Source of the DNA: Breznakia pachnodae
GTDB lineage: Bacteria > Bacillota_I > Bacilli_A > Erysipelotrichales > Erysipelotrichaceae
Assembly: GCF_030814225.1 (NCBI RefSeq)
Contig: NZ_JAUSUR010000001.1
Span: forward strand, 310,001-374,000
DNA: 64,000 nucleotides
Direction of reading: 5' to 3'
A model generated the notes under the pieces. The model made no database searches. It had not been told where the DNA came from and worked only from the letters and a program-made list of their open reading frames with translations. Every line of letters begins with the position of its first letter. Positions within the stretch are counted from its first letter, which is position 1. The position numbers and the translations under genes are program-made. This document shows, in pieces, positions 1-8,202 of this stretch.

Positions 1-647
1 TCCATCACCATTGTTGCGGCTCCAACAACCGTCTGCGCAGCCAACTTCTTAGCAACTTCATAAGTAAGTCCCTGATTCATTGCTTCCTTAATAATCGCAT
101 CAATGAACATAAACACATAAGCTGGACTGGATCCACTTGTTGCAATAATTGTATGAAACATATCTTCGCTTATTTCTTCAACTACGCCAACAGCAGAAAA
201 CAACTTCATTACAAAGTGTTTTTCATCTTCACTTACTTCAGGACTCGCACAAATACCACTTGCCCCTTTATTTACAAATACTGGTGTGTTTGGCATTACT
301 CGAATCACTTTTAATTGTTCCTGCTGGAATAATCCTTTGATTTTCTCAATTGTCATTCCAGCTGCTATACTAACAATCACTTTTCCCACATCTGTTTTAG
401 GCAATGTTTCAATTACCTCTTTAAACTGGTAGGGCTTGATTGCCAGTATAATATAATCACATAACTCATAGAGTTCATTGTTGTTATCACATACATGGAT
501 ATGATAAGTGTCTTTTAAACGACTTCTTGTTGTTTCTGTTGGTGTGTATACATAAATATCATCTGCATTTATAATTCCTGCACTTAATATTCCTAAAAGA
601 ATTGCTTCTCCCATATTTCCACAACCGATAAATCCTAATTTTTTCAT
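1..647 (-). CDS. proC: pyrroline-5-carboxylate reductase (C-terminus cut by window edge)
   Basis: This enzyme makes L-proline from 1-pyrroline-5-carboxylate with NAD(P)H in the cytoplasm. The reading frame opens with MKKLGFIGCGNMGEAIL, a Rossmann nucleotide-binding start typical of ProC. It continues through the family blocks VIRVMPNTP and ATSGSSPAYVYMFIDA, the latter being the conserved substrate and dimerisation region. The start is chosen at 647 because a GGTGA ribosome-binding site lies just upstream. About 215 residues are visible; the family is about 265 to 275, so roughly 50 C-terminal residues lie outside the window. No operon partner is visible on this side. Confidence 0.95.
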   Translation of the reverse strand, partial: MKKLGFIGCGNMGEAILLGILSAGIINADDIYVYTPTETTRSRLKDTYHIHVCDNNNELYELCDYIILAIKPYQFKEVIETLPKTDVGKVIVSIAAGMTIEKIKGLFQQEQLKVIRVMPNTPVFVNKGASGICASPEVSEDEKHFVMKLFSAVGVVEEISEDMFHTIIATSGSSPAYVFMFIDAIIKEAMNQGLTYEVAKKLAAQTVVGAATMVM

Positions 648-703
648 TACTATCACCTAGTAACATTCTATCTTTTTTTCAAGGTAAAGTCTACCAAAGT
701 AAA

Positions 704-730
704 GAAAAAGATAAGAGTTTTCTCTTATCT
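704..730 (-). terminator. rho-independent terminator of the bactofilin-like gene
   Basis: A perfect 9-bp stem (709-717 with 722-730, loop TTTT on the plus strand) is followed on the minus strand by a short T run. It lies 13 bases beyond the stop of the gene at 743. Confidence 0.8.
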
Positions 731-742
731 AAAAGTATGCAA

Positions 743-1360
743 TTATATCCTTTCGATTCGACAATCACCTTCAATGTTCATCACATCGCAAGTAGAATCA
801 ACAACCAATAAGCCATCACAGATAACCGTATTTACTTTACAGTGATTTGTTAAAGTAATCTCATTTGCACTAATTGTATCACATTTTAAAACTGATGCTT
901 TTAATGTTGTACATTCGATATTCACTAGTTTATTGGCTGGTGCTGTTCTTATAATTAGTTGAGTCAGATTAAATCCCTGAGCAATCTCAATATCATCGCC
1001 CATCATCTGATTTCCTTTTACTTTACCATTAATTCTAATACGATCAGCATTAATTTCACCATCATTATCCAACGAACCATTTACTGTAATCTGATTTGCA
1101 TAAATTACTCCTCGATCACTTTTCAGCATGCCATTTACAGTCATATGATCACCTTTAATATCACCATCACTCTTCAAAGAACCTGATACAACCAGTCTTC
1201 CTGTTTCTAGATTTTTTTCAAATTTTGCCATTCCAGTGATTGTAACATCCTCTGCATTCACATCACCCATAAATTTTGCACTACCAGTTACATTAATACG
1301 CCCATAGTCTCCACCCATGCTTTTTTCTGCACCAGTAACTCTAATATCTCTTTTTGTCAT
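743..1360 (-). CDS. bactofilin-like polymer-forming protein (YhbE/YhbF type)
   Basis: This 205-residue protein is made almost wholly of short beta-helix-like rungs with recurring patterns such as ITVNGSLDNDG and MTVNGMLKSD. That is the hallmark of bactofilin-type polymer-forming proteins (DUF583-like). It has no signal peptide and no membrane segment, so it is expected to be cytoplasmic and to self-assemble. It follows the YhbD-like gene by 12 bases with a strong AGGAGG ribosome-binding site, so the two are co-transcribed. The same pairing is known in Bacillus (yhbD with yhbE/yhbF). The exact function is unknown; polymer formation is inferred from the family. Confidence 0.75.
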   Translation of the reverse strand: MTKRDIRVTGAEKSMGGDYGRINVTGSAKFMGDVNAEDVTITGMAKFEKNLETGRLVVSGSLKSDGDIKGDHMTVNGMLKSDRGVIYANQITVNGSLDNDGEINADRIRINGKVKGNQMMGDDIEIAQGFNLTQLIIRTAPANKLVNIECTTLKASVLKCDTISANEITLTNHCKVNTVICDGLLVVDSTCDVMNIEGDCRIERI

Positions 1361-1372
1361 TTTATTATCCTC

Positions 1373-1993
1373 CTAAATTAAGTTTTTAAACTTCATTTTA
1401 AATTCATCATTTACATCTCTTAACTGAATTCTCGTAATGATATTACAACGATTATCCATGTAAAATTCTTTTATGCCATTTCCAACAACCAACAGATAAT
1501 GCTGATCATATTCGAAGATTACTATTTCGTAATCTACAGAAGTAATATTCTTTATAATAGCAGCATTATTCTTCAACAATTTCTCTATATCTTTATCTTT
1601 TAGATGTGGAGTTACTTTCGTATGAAGTCCATAAAGAATCACCAAATCAGTATATTGCAGACTTTCTTTTTGTAATAGCGCTTTATACATACTTACAAAG
1701 CTTTCACTTACAATTCCCTGCTGATATAAAACACTTTCTTCAACTACATTATTACTCATTAACTCTGGTGATAACATTACTGCCATCTCCTCAAGCGAAT
1801 AATAGTCTTTTAACTCTTGGATTGTATTGATTCGCTCTAAAATCTTTTCTTTAGGAAACACCGTTTCCTGTCCTGTATAACTTGATTGTTTCACAAACCA
1901 TTCTTCTGGTATTAATCCAAATCGCTTCCATCGATACAACTGCCCATACGAGATACCTGTGATTTTTAAAAGTTCTTTCTTTGTAATCGACAT
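1373..1993 (-). CDS. yhbD: YhbD-family protein (DUF4004) with MerR-like N-terminal helix-turn-helix
   Basis: About 206 residues. The first 70 residues resemble a MerR-type winged helix (TGISYGQLYRWKRFGLIP, then FPKEKILERI), and this block is characteristic of Bacillus YhbD. The rest has no recognisable catalytic motif. I place the start at 1993 (MSITKKELL) because AGGAGGT sits at the correct distance; the upstream in-frame ATG at 2041 lies within the promoter region. The gene is first in a two-gene unit with the bactofilin-like gene. Two copies of a palindrome overlap its promoter, suggesting self-regulation; this is an inference, since YhbD proteins have no proven DNA target known to me. Confidence 0.75.
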   Translation of the reverse strand: MSITKKELLKITGISYGQLYRWKRFGLIPEEWFVKQSSYTGQETVFPKEKILERINTIQELKDYYSLEEMAVMLSPELMSNNVVEESVLYQQGIVSESFVSMYKALLQKESLQYTDLVILYGLHTKVTPHLKDKDIEKLLKNNAAIIKNITSVDYEIVIFEYDQHYLLVVGNGIKEFYMDNRCNIITRIQLRDVNDEFKMKFKNLI

Positions 1994-2005
1994 ATTACCT
2001 CCTTT

Positions 2006-2061
2006 CGTAACAATGTTACGTTTGCATAAACAATATAACATAACATTGTTACGTTTGTAAA
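2006..2061 (-). promoter_or_regulatory. yhbD promoter with two phased palindromic operators
   Basis: On the minus strand TTTACA (2056-2061) and TATATT (2032-2037) are separated by 18 bases. A 19-bp element containing TAACATTGTTA fills that spacer (2039-2057). A second copy with two mismatches (2006-2024) lies near the expected transcript start. Their centres are 33 bp apart, about three helical turns. The core arms CGTAACA/TGTTACG are a perfect palindrome in the downstream copy. Confidence 0.65.
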
Positions 2062-2174
2062 GATAAATGAAATATTTTATACTTTCATTACAACATATTG
2101 CTTTGATTAATAGAATAAGATACTATGTAGTTGTAAAGTATAACTACTTTTAAGTATACAGAGGGGCAAATAAA

Positions 2175-3512
2175 ATGAAAAAAGAAAAGAAACTTGCTTA
2201 TGCAAGAAAAAGCACTTCCTTACTTGCTTGTCTTTTTCTAATGGCTACACTCGTTGCATGTGATAGTGAAATGAAATTATCACTAGTCGACGATAAGAAA
2301 ACGACAATCGAATATGGAACAGAAGTAGATTTTGATTTATTATCAACACTGGTTACTTCTAACAAAAAAGACACCAATATTACATTTCAAAGTGATGTTG
2401 AATACAGTGAAGTTGGAATTTATGATATACAAGCATTGGGCTATCTTAAAGATTCTAATAATGATAATGCGGATGCTACATTAGATTTTACAATTAAGAT
2501 TGAGGACACGGTCCTCCCTACTCTAAAAATAAAGGATGCTAAGAAAACAAAAGAAGTAGAGTATGGTTCCACCATAAATATCAAATCATATATTGATGAA
2601 GCATATGATAAAGTTGGTGAAGAAAAAAAGCCAATCGAAGAAAATGAAGTACTTTCAAAAGATAAGTATGAGGAACGGCTTACAGAAACGAAAACCGCAA
2701 AAGAAAAAATAAATAAACGAAAAGTTGGAAAAGTAGTGGTTTCTTCAGAAGAAACCAAAGCTGAAAATATGCAATTAAGTGCAAAAGCAAATTATTTACT
2801 AGCAACTCATGATATTGATACTTCTAAACCTGGTGAATATGAAATTAAAGTTGTAGCAGTAGACAGTAATTATAATGTTTCTGACATTGCTAATATTAAA
2901 GTTAAAGTTTTAGAAGAAGGTAAAAAAGCCGAAAACACAGATGGCTCTAGTGATGACAGTAATACTACTAATTCATCTGCAGATAATGGTTCATCTGGTA
3001 ATGATGGAACTGCTAGCAATTCTGGTGATTCTAGCAATAGTGGATCAGGTAGTAGTTCTGGCAGTACTGGAGGTAGTGGCGGAAATAGTAATAGTGGCGG
3101 TTCTACTGGTACTGGTGGGGGTCAATCTGGCGGAAACAGTGGTGGTAATGTATGCTCACAAACTGTTGTGTCAAGTTCACGACCTGAGCAATATTTAGAA
3201 CTCTATCGACTGGTTCCTTGTGATCCAAGTATTGTGGAACCAGGAAAAAGTAATGCCTATAAATCAACACAAGACGGAATTTCAGGTGTGGTAAATGAGT
3301 TTCACTTTAGCACAGATTTCCAAGACAATGGTTGGGTAGCATCTGGTAGTGTCTATGAACTTTATAACAACGCAGGTCAAATTGTAGGTTATGGTGGTTA
3401 TGTGGAAATTGTTGACAGGAATGGAACCATTATTGGAAAACTTGTTATTGGCGATAATACAAAACCAAGAATATGGAAGTACAAAAGCAACGTTATTGTT
3501 GGCTGGAGATAG
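2175..3512 (+). CDS. cell-surface lipoprotein with Ig-like domains and a Gly/Ser linker
   Basis: This 445-residue protein has a lipoprotein signal (hydrophobic residues 14-27, lipobox LVAC with Cys29). Two beta-rich Ig-like or DUF5011-like stretches follow (about 36-105 and 110-250; note GIYDIQALGY and GEYEIKVVAVDS). An extended Ser/Gly/Asn linker runs from about 255 to 325, followed by a C-terminal domain of about 120 residues that begins with Cys and ends in an aromatic/basic tail. I do not recognise the C-terminal domain. It is transcribed divergently from yhbD. A GAGGGG ribosome-binding site precedes the ATG. The layout suggests that the C-terminal domain is held away from the membrane by the linker. 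Confidence 0.75.
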   Translation: MKKEKKLAYARKSTSLLACLFLMATLVACDSEMKLSLVDDKKTTIEYGTEVDFDLLSTLVTSNKKDTNITFQSDVEYSEVGIYDIQALGYLKDSNNDNADATLDFTIKIEDTVLPTLKIKDAKKTKEVEYGSTINIKSYIDEAYDKVGEEKKPIEENEVLSKDKYEERLTETKTAKEKINKRKVGKVVVSSEETKAENMQLSAKANYLLATHDIDTSKPGEYEIKVVAVDSNYNVSDIANIKVKVLEEGKKAENTDGSSDDSNTTNSSADNGSSGNDGTASNSGDSSNSGSGSSSGSTGGSGGNSNSGGSTGTGGGQSGGNSGGNVCSQTVVSSSRPEQYLELYRLVPCDPSIVEPGKSNAYKSTQDGISGVVNEFHFSTDFQDNGWVASGSVYELYNNAGQIVGYGGYVEIVDRNGTIIGKLVIGDNTKPRIWKYKSNVIVGWR

Positions 3513-3520
3513 CAAAAGAA

Positions 3521-3565
3521 AACTGTAGTATTGTAGATTCTCATCTACTTACTACAGTTCTTTTT
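3521..3565. terminator. bidirectional terminator between the lipoprotein gene and miaB
   Basis: Arms AACTGTAGTA (3521-3530) and TACTACAGTT (3550-3559) enclose an inner GTAGA/TCTAC stem. CTTTTT follows on the plus strand and an A-rich flank serves the minus strand. It sits between two convergent genes. Confidence 0.8.
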
Positions 3566-5000
3566 ATATTTGTTTACCTTTTAACGTCCAAGTTTTTGCT
3601 TCTAAAATTTCAACTTCAACAATATCTCCAGGGTTCAACTTTTTATCAGTTACAAAATTAACAAGTTTATTTTGTTCAGTATAACCACTATAAACTTCTT
3701 TATTCTTTTTACTAGGACCATCTACTAATACTTTGCAAACCATTCCTTCATATTTTACGTTTTGCTGACGAGCATAACCATTGGTTTTCTCCATCAAGCG
3801 ATTTAATCGATCTTGCTTTACTTCCATTGCTACATTATCTTTCATTTTAGCAGCTGGAGTCCCCTCTCTTGGAGAGTAAATAAACGTAAAGGCATTATCA
3901 AACTGACAATAATCCACAATATCTAGCGTTCTTTGGAACTGTTCCTCTGTTTCATTTGGGAATCCTACGATAATATCCGTTGAGAATGCACAGTTTTTAA
4001 CTTTTGCTTTTAATTTATCAAACGTTTCTTTGTAGTCCTCAACCGTATAACGACGTCCCATAATCTTCAACATATCATTATCTCCAGATTGCACTGGTAA
4101 ATGAATAAATGGCATTATATTGTCATACTTTGCAATTGCATCAACCATTGCATCACTGAAATCCCAAGGATGTGATGTAGTAAAACGAATTCGTTCAATC
4201 CCTGTCTTTGCTACTTCTTCTAATAAGTGAGCAAATCCACCATCTAGTCCTAAGTCTTTTCCATAAGAGTTTACATTTTGTCCAAGCAATGTAATTTCTT
4301 TGAAATTACTGTCCTGTAACTCTTTTACTTCTTCCAATATATCTTCTACTGTACGTGAACGTTCTTTCCCTCTCGTATAAGGAACAATACAATACGTACA
4401 GAATTTATCACAACCATACATAATGTTTACCCATGCTTTATGAGTACCAAAACGCTTCACAGGTAAATTTTCAATAACATCTCCTTCTTTTGAGAATACT
4501 TCAATTGTTCTTTCTTTGTTCATCATTGCCTGATATAACAATTGTGGTAAACGATGAATATTATGAGTACCAAACACTAAGTCTACATGAGGATACTTTT
4601 CAAGGATAATCGAAATGATTTCTTCTTCCTGAGCCATACATCCACACATTGCAAACATTAAATCAGGATTGGTTTTCTTCAAACGTTTTAAAGATCCTAA
4701 TTCACCCAATACTTTATCTTCCGCATTCTTTCTTACTGCACATGTATTCAGAATAATTAAATCTGCCTCTTCAGGAGTATTCACTTGTGTAAACTGTAAG
4801 GTTTCTAAAATACCTGCAATTGTTTCTCCATCACGTTCATTCGCCTGACAGCCATAAGTACGCAAGTAAAAGGAGCGATCAACTCCAAGGTTTTTCACTT
4901 CATGTGGTATTTCAAACAGTTCTTTTTCAATATTACTTCTTGCCTTTGTGCGTCGCTGTGCAACTTTTAAACTAGGCAGTACAAATTCTTCTTTTTTCAT
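3564..5000 (-). CDS. miaB: tRNA-2-methylthio-N6-dimethylallyladenosine synthase
   Basis: This radical-SAM enzyme adds the methylthio group to i6A37 of tRNAs that read UNN codons. The 478-residue protein has the UPF0004 domain with its three cysteines (YGCQANERD, NTCAVR, CGCMAQ), which bind the auxiliary cluster. The radical-SAM motif CDKFCTYCIVPYTRG carries the CxxxCxxC cysteines, and a C-terminal TRAM domain starts at about residue 410. The N-terminal extension of about 60 residues is usual for Bacillota MiaB. The start at 5000 is the first Met of MKKEEFVLPSL and follows AGGTT. It appears to be a single-gene unit. Confidence 0.95.
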   Translation of the reverse strand: MKKEEFVLPSLKVAQRRTKARSNIEKELFEIPHEVKNLGVDRSFYLRTYGCQANERDGETIAGILETLQFTQVNTPEEADLIILNTCAVRKNAEDKVLGELGSLKRLKKTNPDLMFAMCGCMAQEEEIISIILEKYPHVDLVFGTHNIHRLPQLLYQAMMNKERTIEVFSKEGDVIENLPVKRFGTHKAWVNIMYGCDKFCTYCIVPYTRGKERSRTVEDILEEVKELQDSNFKEITLLGQNVNSYGKDLGLDGGFAHLLEEVAKTGIERIRFTTSHPWDFSDAMVDAIAKYDNIMPFIHLPVQSGDNDMLKIMGRRYTVEDYKETFDKLKAKVKNCAFSTDIIVGFPNETEEQFQRTLDIVDYCQFDNAFTFIYSPREGTPAAKMKDNVAMEVKQDRLNRLMEKTNGYARQQNVKYEGMVCKVLVDGPSKKNKEVYSGYTEQNKLVNFVTDKKLNPGDIVEVEILEAKTWTLKGKQI

Positions 5001-5345
5001 ATAACCTCACATTCTATTTGAACAAGAAAATGATTTCTAAGAAATCATATTAAATACAAAGATTTAATACCAGGTACCTCTCTTGCAGCCCTGTAAGATT
5101 ATTCTCTTCTTTATCTTTCCTGATGCAAGGTGTTACGATAAAGACTTCAAATATATCCTACTCCATTGGCACACAATGAAATTCCATCTACAATACCGAC
5201 CAGACATCTTCCATTAGTGACTGCATTAATATTGTAGTTCCATTTTGTGCTTACTTATTTATTAACATTTTTTTCTTTTTATCCTAATATTTTTATATTT
5301 TTATAGAACTTTCCTAATTAATAAAAAAACCAAGCTAGGCTCGGT
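5001..5345. other. non-coding gap with a possible gene remnant
   Basis: No complete gene is visible here. On the minus strand at about 5150-5250, a frame of about 33 codons reads protein-like (NGRCLVGIVDGISLCANG) and ends in TGA, but it has no start codon or ribosome-binding site and is preceded by stops. I cannot assign it to a family. The high-coordinate end of the gap holds the ferredoxin terminator. Confidence 0.3.
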
Positions 5346-5347
5346 TT
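5320..5347 (-). terminator. ferredoxin gene terminator
   Basis: A 9-bp stem (5327-5335 with 5339-5347, one G-T pair, 3-base loop) is followed on the minus strand by seven T. It begins at the ferredoxin stop codon. Confidence 0.85.
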
Positions 5348-5519
5348 ATTGTGTAATAGCTTCCGTAGGGCAAGTTCCTAAACATGCTCCACAATCTATA
5401 CATGTTGCATCATCCACAACTGCTTTACCTTCATCATTCATTGACAAAGCTTCAACAGGACAAGATCCAACACACGCTCCACACCCAATACAAGTATCTA
5501 AATTAACCTTAACTGGCAT
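5346..5519 (-). CDS. small 2[4Fe-4S] ferredoxin
   Basis: This is a 57-residue protein: it begins MPVKVNLDTCIGCGACVGSC and ends in CPTEAITQ. It contains two complete CxxCxxCxxxCP cluster motifs (CIGCGACVGSCP and CIDCGACLGTCP), the clostridial-type low-potential ferredoxin used as an electron carrier in anaerobic metabolism. AAAGGAGG lies seven bases upstream of the ATG. It has its own promoter and terminator, so it is a single-gene unit. Confidence 0.93.
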   Translation of the reverse strand: MPVKVNLDTCIGCGACVGSCPVEALSMNDEGKAVVDDATCIDCGACLGTCPTEAITQ

Positions 5520-5545
5520 TGTAAGTCCTCCTTTATGACATGTTT

Positions 5546-5573
5546 ATTATATCACATTCACACTCACTTTCAA
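5546..5573 (-). promoter_or_regulatory. ferredoxin promoter
   Basis: TTGAAA (5568-5573) and TATAAT (5546-5551) are spaced by 16 bases, with TGTGA immediately before the -10 box. This is a near-consensus housekeeping promoter 26 bases upstream of the start codon. Confidence 0.75.
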
Positions 5574-5607
5574 CCTTATTTAAAACAGTGCAGGAGTTAG
5601 TTTTGGT

Positions 5608-6030
5608 TTATTTATTTTCAACTTTACTGTCGCAATATAAACAGCGATAAATTCTATCTTCTGGATTCGCAAGATAGAAAATATTATCTAAATCTTGTTC
5701 AACTGATGTAATACAACGTGGATTTTTACATCGCTCAACATTTGTAATTTGCTTTGGCATATCTAACTTCTGTTTTTCAATTGTTTTTCCATCACGAATG
5801 ATGCTAACCGTAATATTTGGATCTAAGTATCCAAGTACATCTAAGTCTACTTTAAAATCATTATCAATTTTAAGGATATCTTTCTTTCCCATCTTATTAC
5901 TTTTTACATTCTTTATAATTGCAATTGTACAATCCAAATCATCCAAACCTAGTGCATCATAAAGTCGCATTGCTGTTCCAGCTGTAATATGGTCTAATAC
6001 AATTCCATTTTTTATACTATCTATATTCAT
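5608..6030 (-). CDS. pyrI: aspartate carbamoyltransferase regulatory subunit
   Basis: PyrI is the nucleotide-binding regulatory chain of class B aspartate carbamoyltransferase. The 140-residue protein has the N-terminal allosteric domain (GIVLDHITAGTAMRLYDALGL) and a C-terminal zinc domain with four cysteines (CKNPRC and CLYC). It follows pyrB with a 2-base gap, so the two chains are translationally linked and probably made in matched amounts. A regulated ATCase with PyrI is less usual in Bacillota than the PyrB-only form, but is common in clostridia and relatives. Confidence 0.95.
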   Translation of the reverse strand: MNIDSIKNGIVLDHITAGTAMRLYDALGLDDLDCTIAIIKNVKSNKMGKKDILKIDNDFKVDLDVLGYLDPNITVSIIRDGKTIEKQKLDMPKQITNVERCKNPRCITSVEQDLDNIFYLANPEDRIYRCLYCDSKVENK

Positions 6031-6032
6031 GA

Positions 6033-6968
6033 TTACGCTCCTTTATCCAAACCTAGCATTTTTAAGATCAAAGCCATACGTACATATTTTCCATTCAATA
6101 CCTGTTCAAAGTAACAAGCTCTTGGATCATCATCAATTTCTACAGAAATCTCATTTACACGAGGCAATGGGTGAAGAATTGATAAATCTGGTTTTGAATG
6201 TTCAATCTTTTTCAAATCTAAGATATAAGTATCTTTTAAACGAATATAGTCTTGTTCATTAAAGAATCTCTCTCTTTGAACTCTTGTCATATAAATAACA
6301 TCAAGTTCAGAAATTACATCTTCAATTTTTTCTACTTCTTTATATGGTAAATTCTTACGATTTAATACATCACTTTTTAAATATTCAGGAATTTGTAATT
6401 CTCTTGGTGAGATAAATACAAAGTTAATGTTTTCATAACGTGACATTGCTTTTAATAATGAATGCACCGTTCTACCAAACTTTAAGTCACCACAGAAACC
6501 AATCGTCAGATTATCCAAACGACCTTTTTCTCGATGAATTGTCAGTAAATCCGTTAATGTTTGCGTAGGATGGTTATGGCCTCCATCACCTGCATTAATA
6601 ATTGGAACCGTTGCTCTACTAGTTGCTACCAGTGGAGCACCTTCTTTTGGATGACGCATAGCAATAATATCGCTGTAACAAGATACAGTTTGTACGGTAT
6701 CACTCACACTTTCACCTTTCGCTGCACTTGATGAACTTGATTCAGAGAAACCCAATACGTTTCCTCCAAGTTCCAACATTGCTGCTTCAAATGATAATCG
6801 AGTTCTGGTACTTGGTTCAAAAAACAAAGTTGCCAATGTCTTATTCTTGCAAGTATCATAATAATCTTCTTTATTCGCAATAATTCTTTCTGCTAAATCT
6901 AGAATGTCTTGAGTTTCTGAAACAGTTAAGTCACCTGGATCAATTAAATTACGAATCGTTGTTTTCAT
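6033..6968 (-). CDS. pyrB: aspartate carbamoyltransferase catalytic subunit
   Basis: PyrB joins carbamoyl phosphate to aspartate, the committed step of pyrimidine synthesis. The 311-residue length is standard. Visible motifs are the carbamoyl-phosphate loop [13 protein letters not shown], the [10 protein letters not shown] loop, the HPTQTLTDL block and [10 protein letters not shown] near the C-terminus. It is the first gene of pyrBI and has its own promoter overlapped by a long inverted repeat. Its upstream neighbour is the agmatine operon, which also makes and uses carbamoyl phosphate. A terminator lies between them, so shared transcription is unlikely. Confidence 0.96.
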   Translation of the reverse strand: MKTTIRNLIDPGDLTVSETQDILDLAERIIANKEDYYDTCKNKTLATLFFEPSTRTRLSFEAAMLELGGNVLGFSESSSSSAAKGESVSDTVQTVSCYSDIIAMRHPKEGAPLVATSRATVPIINAGDGGHNHPTQTLTDLLTIHREKGRLDNLTIGFCGDLKFGRTVHSLLKAMSRYENINFVFISPRELQIPEYLKSDVLNRKNLPYKEVEKIEDVISELDVIYMTRVQRERFFNEQDYIRLKDTYILDLKKIEHSKPDLSILHPLPRVNEISVEIDDDPRACYFEQVLNGKYVRMALILKMLGLDKGA

Positions 6969-7009
6969 TTTTTACCTCTTATCTTTATAAATTTAAATCT
7001 TCCTCATCT

Positions 7010-7065
7010 ATTATATATCGAACTGCATCAATTGAAAATATATAACTAATTAAATTTTCAATTGA
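7010..7065 (-). promoter_or_regulatory. pyrB promoter overlapped by a 12-bp inverted repeat
   Basis: On the minus strand TTTTCA (7033-7038) and TATAAT (7010-7015) are spaced by 17 bases. A perfect inverted repeat, TCAATTGAAAAT (7028-7039) with ATTTTCAATTGA (7054-7065), covers the -35 box and the region upstream of it. I see no PyrR-type attenuator in the short leader. This fits control by a DNA-binding protein, but the protein is unknown. Confidence 0.55.
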
Positions 7066-7071
7066 ATGTGC

Positions 7072-7096
7072 AAAAAGCACGACAGTGCGTGCTTTT
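7072..7096 (-). terminator. agmatine operon terminator
   Basis: Stem AAAAGCACG / CGTGCTTTT with a 6-base loop, ending in a T run on the minus strand, begins six bases after the aguA stop. Confidence 0.85.
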
Positions 7097-7101
7097 CATA
7101 A

Positions 7102-8202
7102 TTATTTTTGTGATACTGATGGTTGTTGTTGTGTAATACAGTGAATATTACCTCCACCAAGTAGAATTTCACGTGCGTAGATTCCAACGATTTTACGATC
7201 TGGGAATACACTTTGTAAAGTGTCAATCGCATTACGATCATTAGGGTCGTCAAATAAGGGCAGTACAATTCCACCATTTGCGATATAGAAGTTTGCATAA
7301 GAAGCCGCAAGACGGTCTCCTTCCATTCTTGGTAATGTACCATCAACTGCATCTACCCCTTCACTTTCTTCTTGTGTGATTAGGATATTTGCAGGTAACA
7401 TTAGTTTTACTACTTCTAAATTTCTACCTTTTGCATCTTTTTCTGTCGTTAAAATCTCATATGCTTTCTGACAAATTTCATATTGTGGATCTTCTTTATC
7501 ATCCGTCCAAGCCAATACAACTTTTCCTGGTGCTACGTAATGTAAGATGTTGTCCACATGTCCATTTGTTTCATCATTATAAATTCCATAAGGAATCCAG
7601 ATAATTTTTTCTAAATTTAAGTGTTCTTTTAATACTTCTTCAATTTCTTCTTTTGATAAGTCAGGATTTCTTCCTTCACTCAATAAACATTCTTCAGTAA
7701 CAATTAGTGTTCCTTCTCCATCAACGTGAATAGAACCACCTTCTAATACAAAGTCATCTAGACGATAACGGTCTTTTCTTTCAATGTCACACATCTTCAT
7801 TGCAACATGGTCATCTTTATCCCATGGGAAGTATAATCCATCAACCAGACCACCCCATGCATTGAATGCCCAGTCAACACCACGTACTTCATCACCATTG
7901 ATAACAAATGTAGCCCCACAGTCACGCATCCAAGAATCATCATTGCTCATTTCCACAACTCTGATATGTGGTGGTAGCATTGCTCTTGCATGGTCATATT
8001 GGTCATTGCTTACACACATTGTCACTGGTTCAAATTCAGCGATTGCTTCAGCCACTTGAATAAATACTTTTTGCGCTGGTTTCCCTCCAAGTCTCCAGTT
8101 ATCTGGACGTTGAGGCCAGATCATCCAACATCCATCATGGTTTTCAAATTCTCCTGGCATGCGGAATCCATCTTTTTTTGGTGTACTGTTAAGTGTTTTC
8201 AT
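7102..8202 (-). CDS. aguA: agmatine deiminase
   Basis: This enzyme hydrolyses agmatine to N-carbamoylputrescine and ammonia. The protein is 366 residues, normal for the family. It shows [12 protein letters not shown] near the N-terminus, the substrate and catalytic blocks [10 protein letters not shown] and [22 protein letters not shown] in the middle, and the nucleophile Cys in GGGNIHC near the C-terminus. I chose the start at 8202 ([19 protein letters not shown]) because GGAGG precedes it; the longer frame to 8253 lies inside the transporter gene. It is the last gene of the four-gene agmatine operon and overlaps the antiporter gene by 14 bases. Confidence 0.96.
   Translation of the reverse strand: MKTLNSTPKKDGFRMPGEFENHDGCWMIWPQRPDNWRLGGKPAQKVFIQVAEAIAEFEPVTMCVSNDQYDHARAMLPPHIRVVEMSNDDSWMRDCGATFVINGDEVRGVDWAFNAWGGLVDGLYFPWDKDDHVAMKMCDIERKDRYRLDDFVLEGGSIHVDGEGTLIVTEECLLSEGRNPDLSKEEIEEVLKEHLNLEKIIWIPYGIYNDETNGHVDNILHYVAPGKVVLAWTDDKEDPQYEICQKAYEILTTEKDAKGRNLEVVKLMLPANILITQEESEGVDAVDGTLPRMEGDRLAASYANFYIANGGIVLPLFDDPNDRNAIDTLQSVFPDRKIVGIYAREILLGGGNIHCITQQQPSVSQK

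Noticed and set aside
149..340. Plus-strand open frames opposite proC, ptcA, the repeat proteins and others
   Set aside because: They lack ribosome-binding sites, have skewed composition, and lie opposite well-supported genes.
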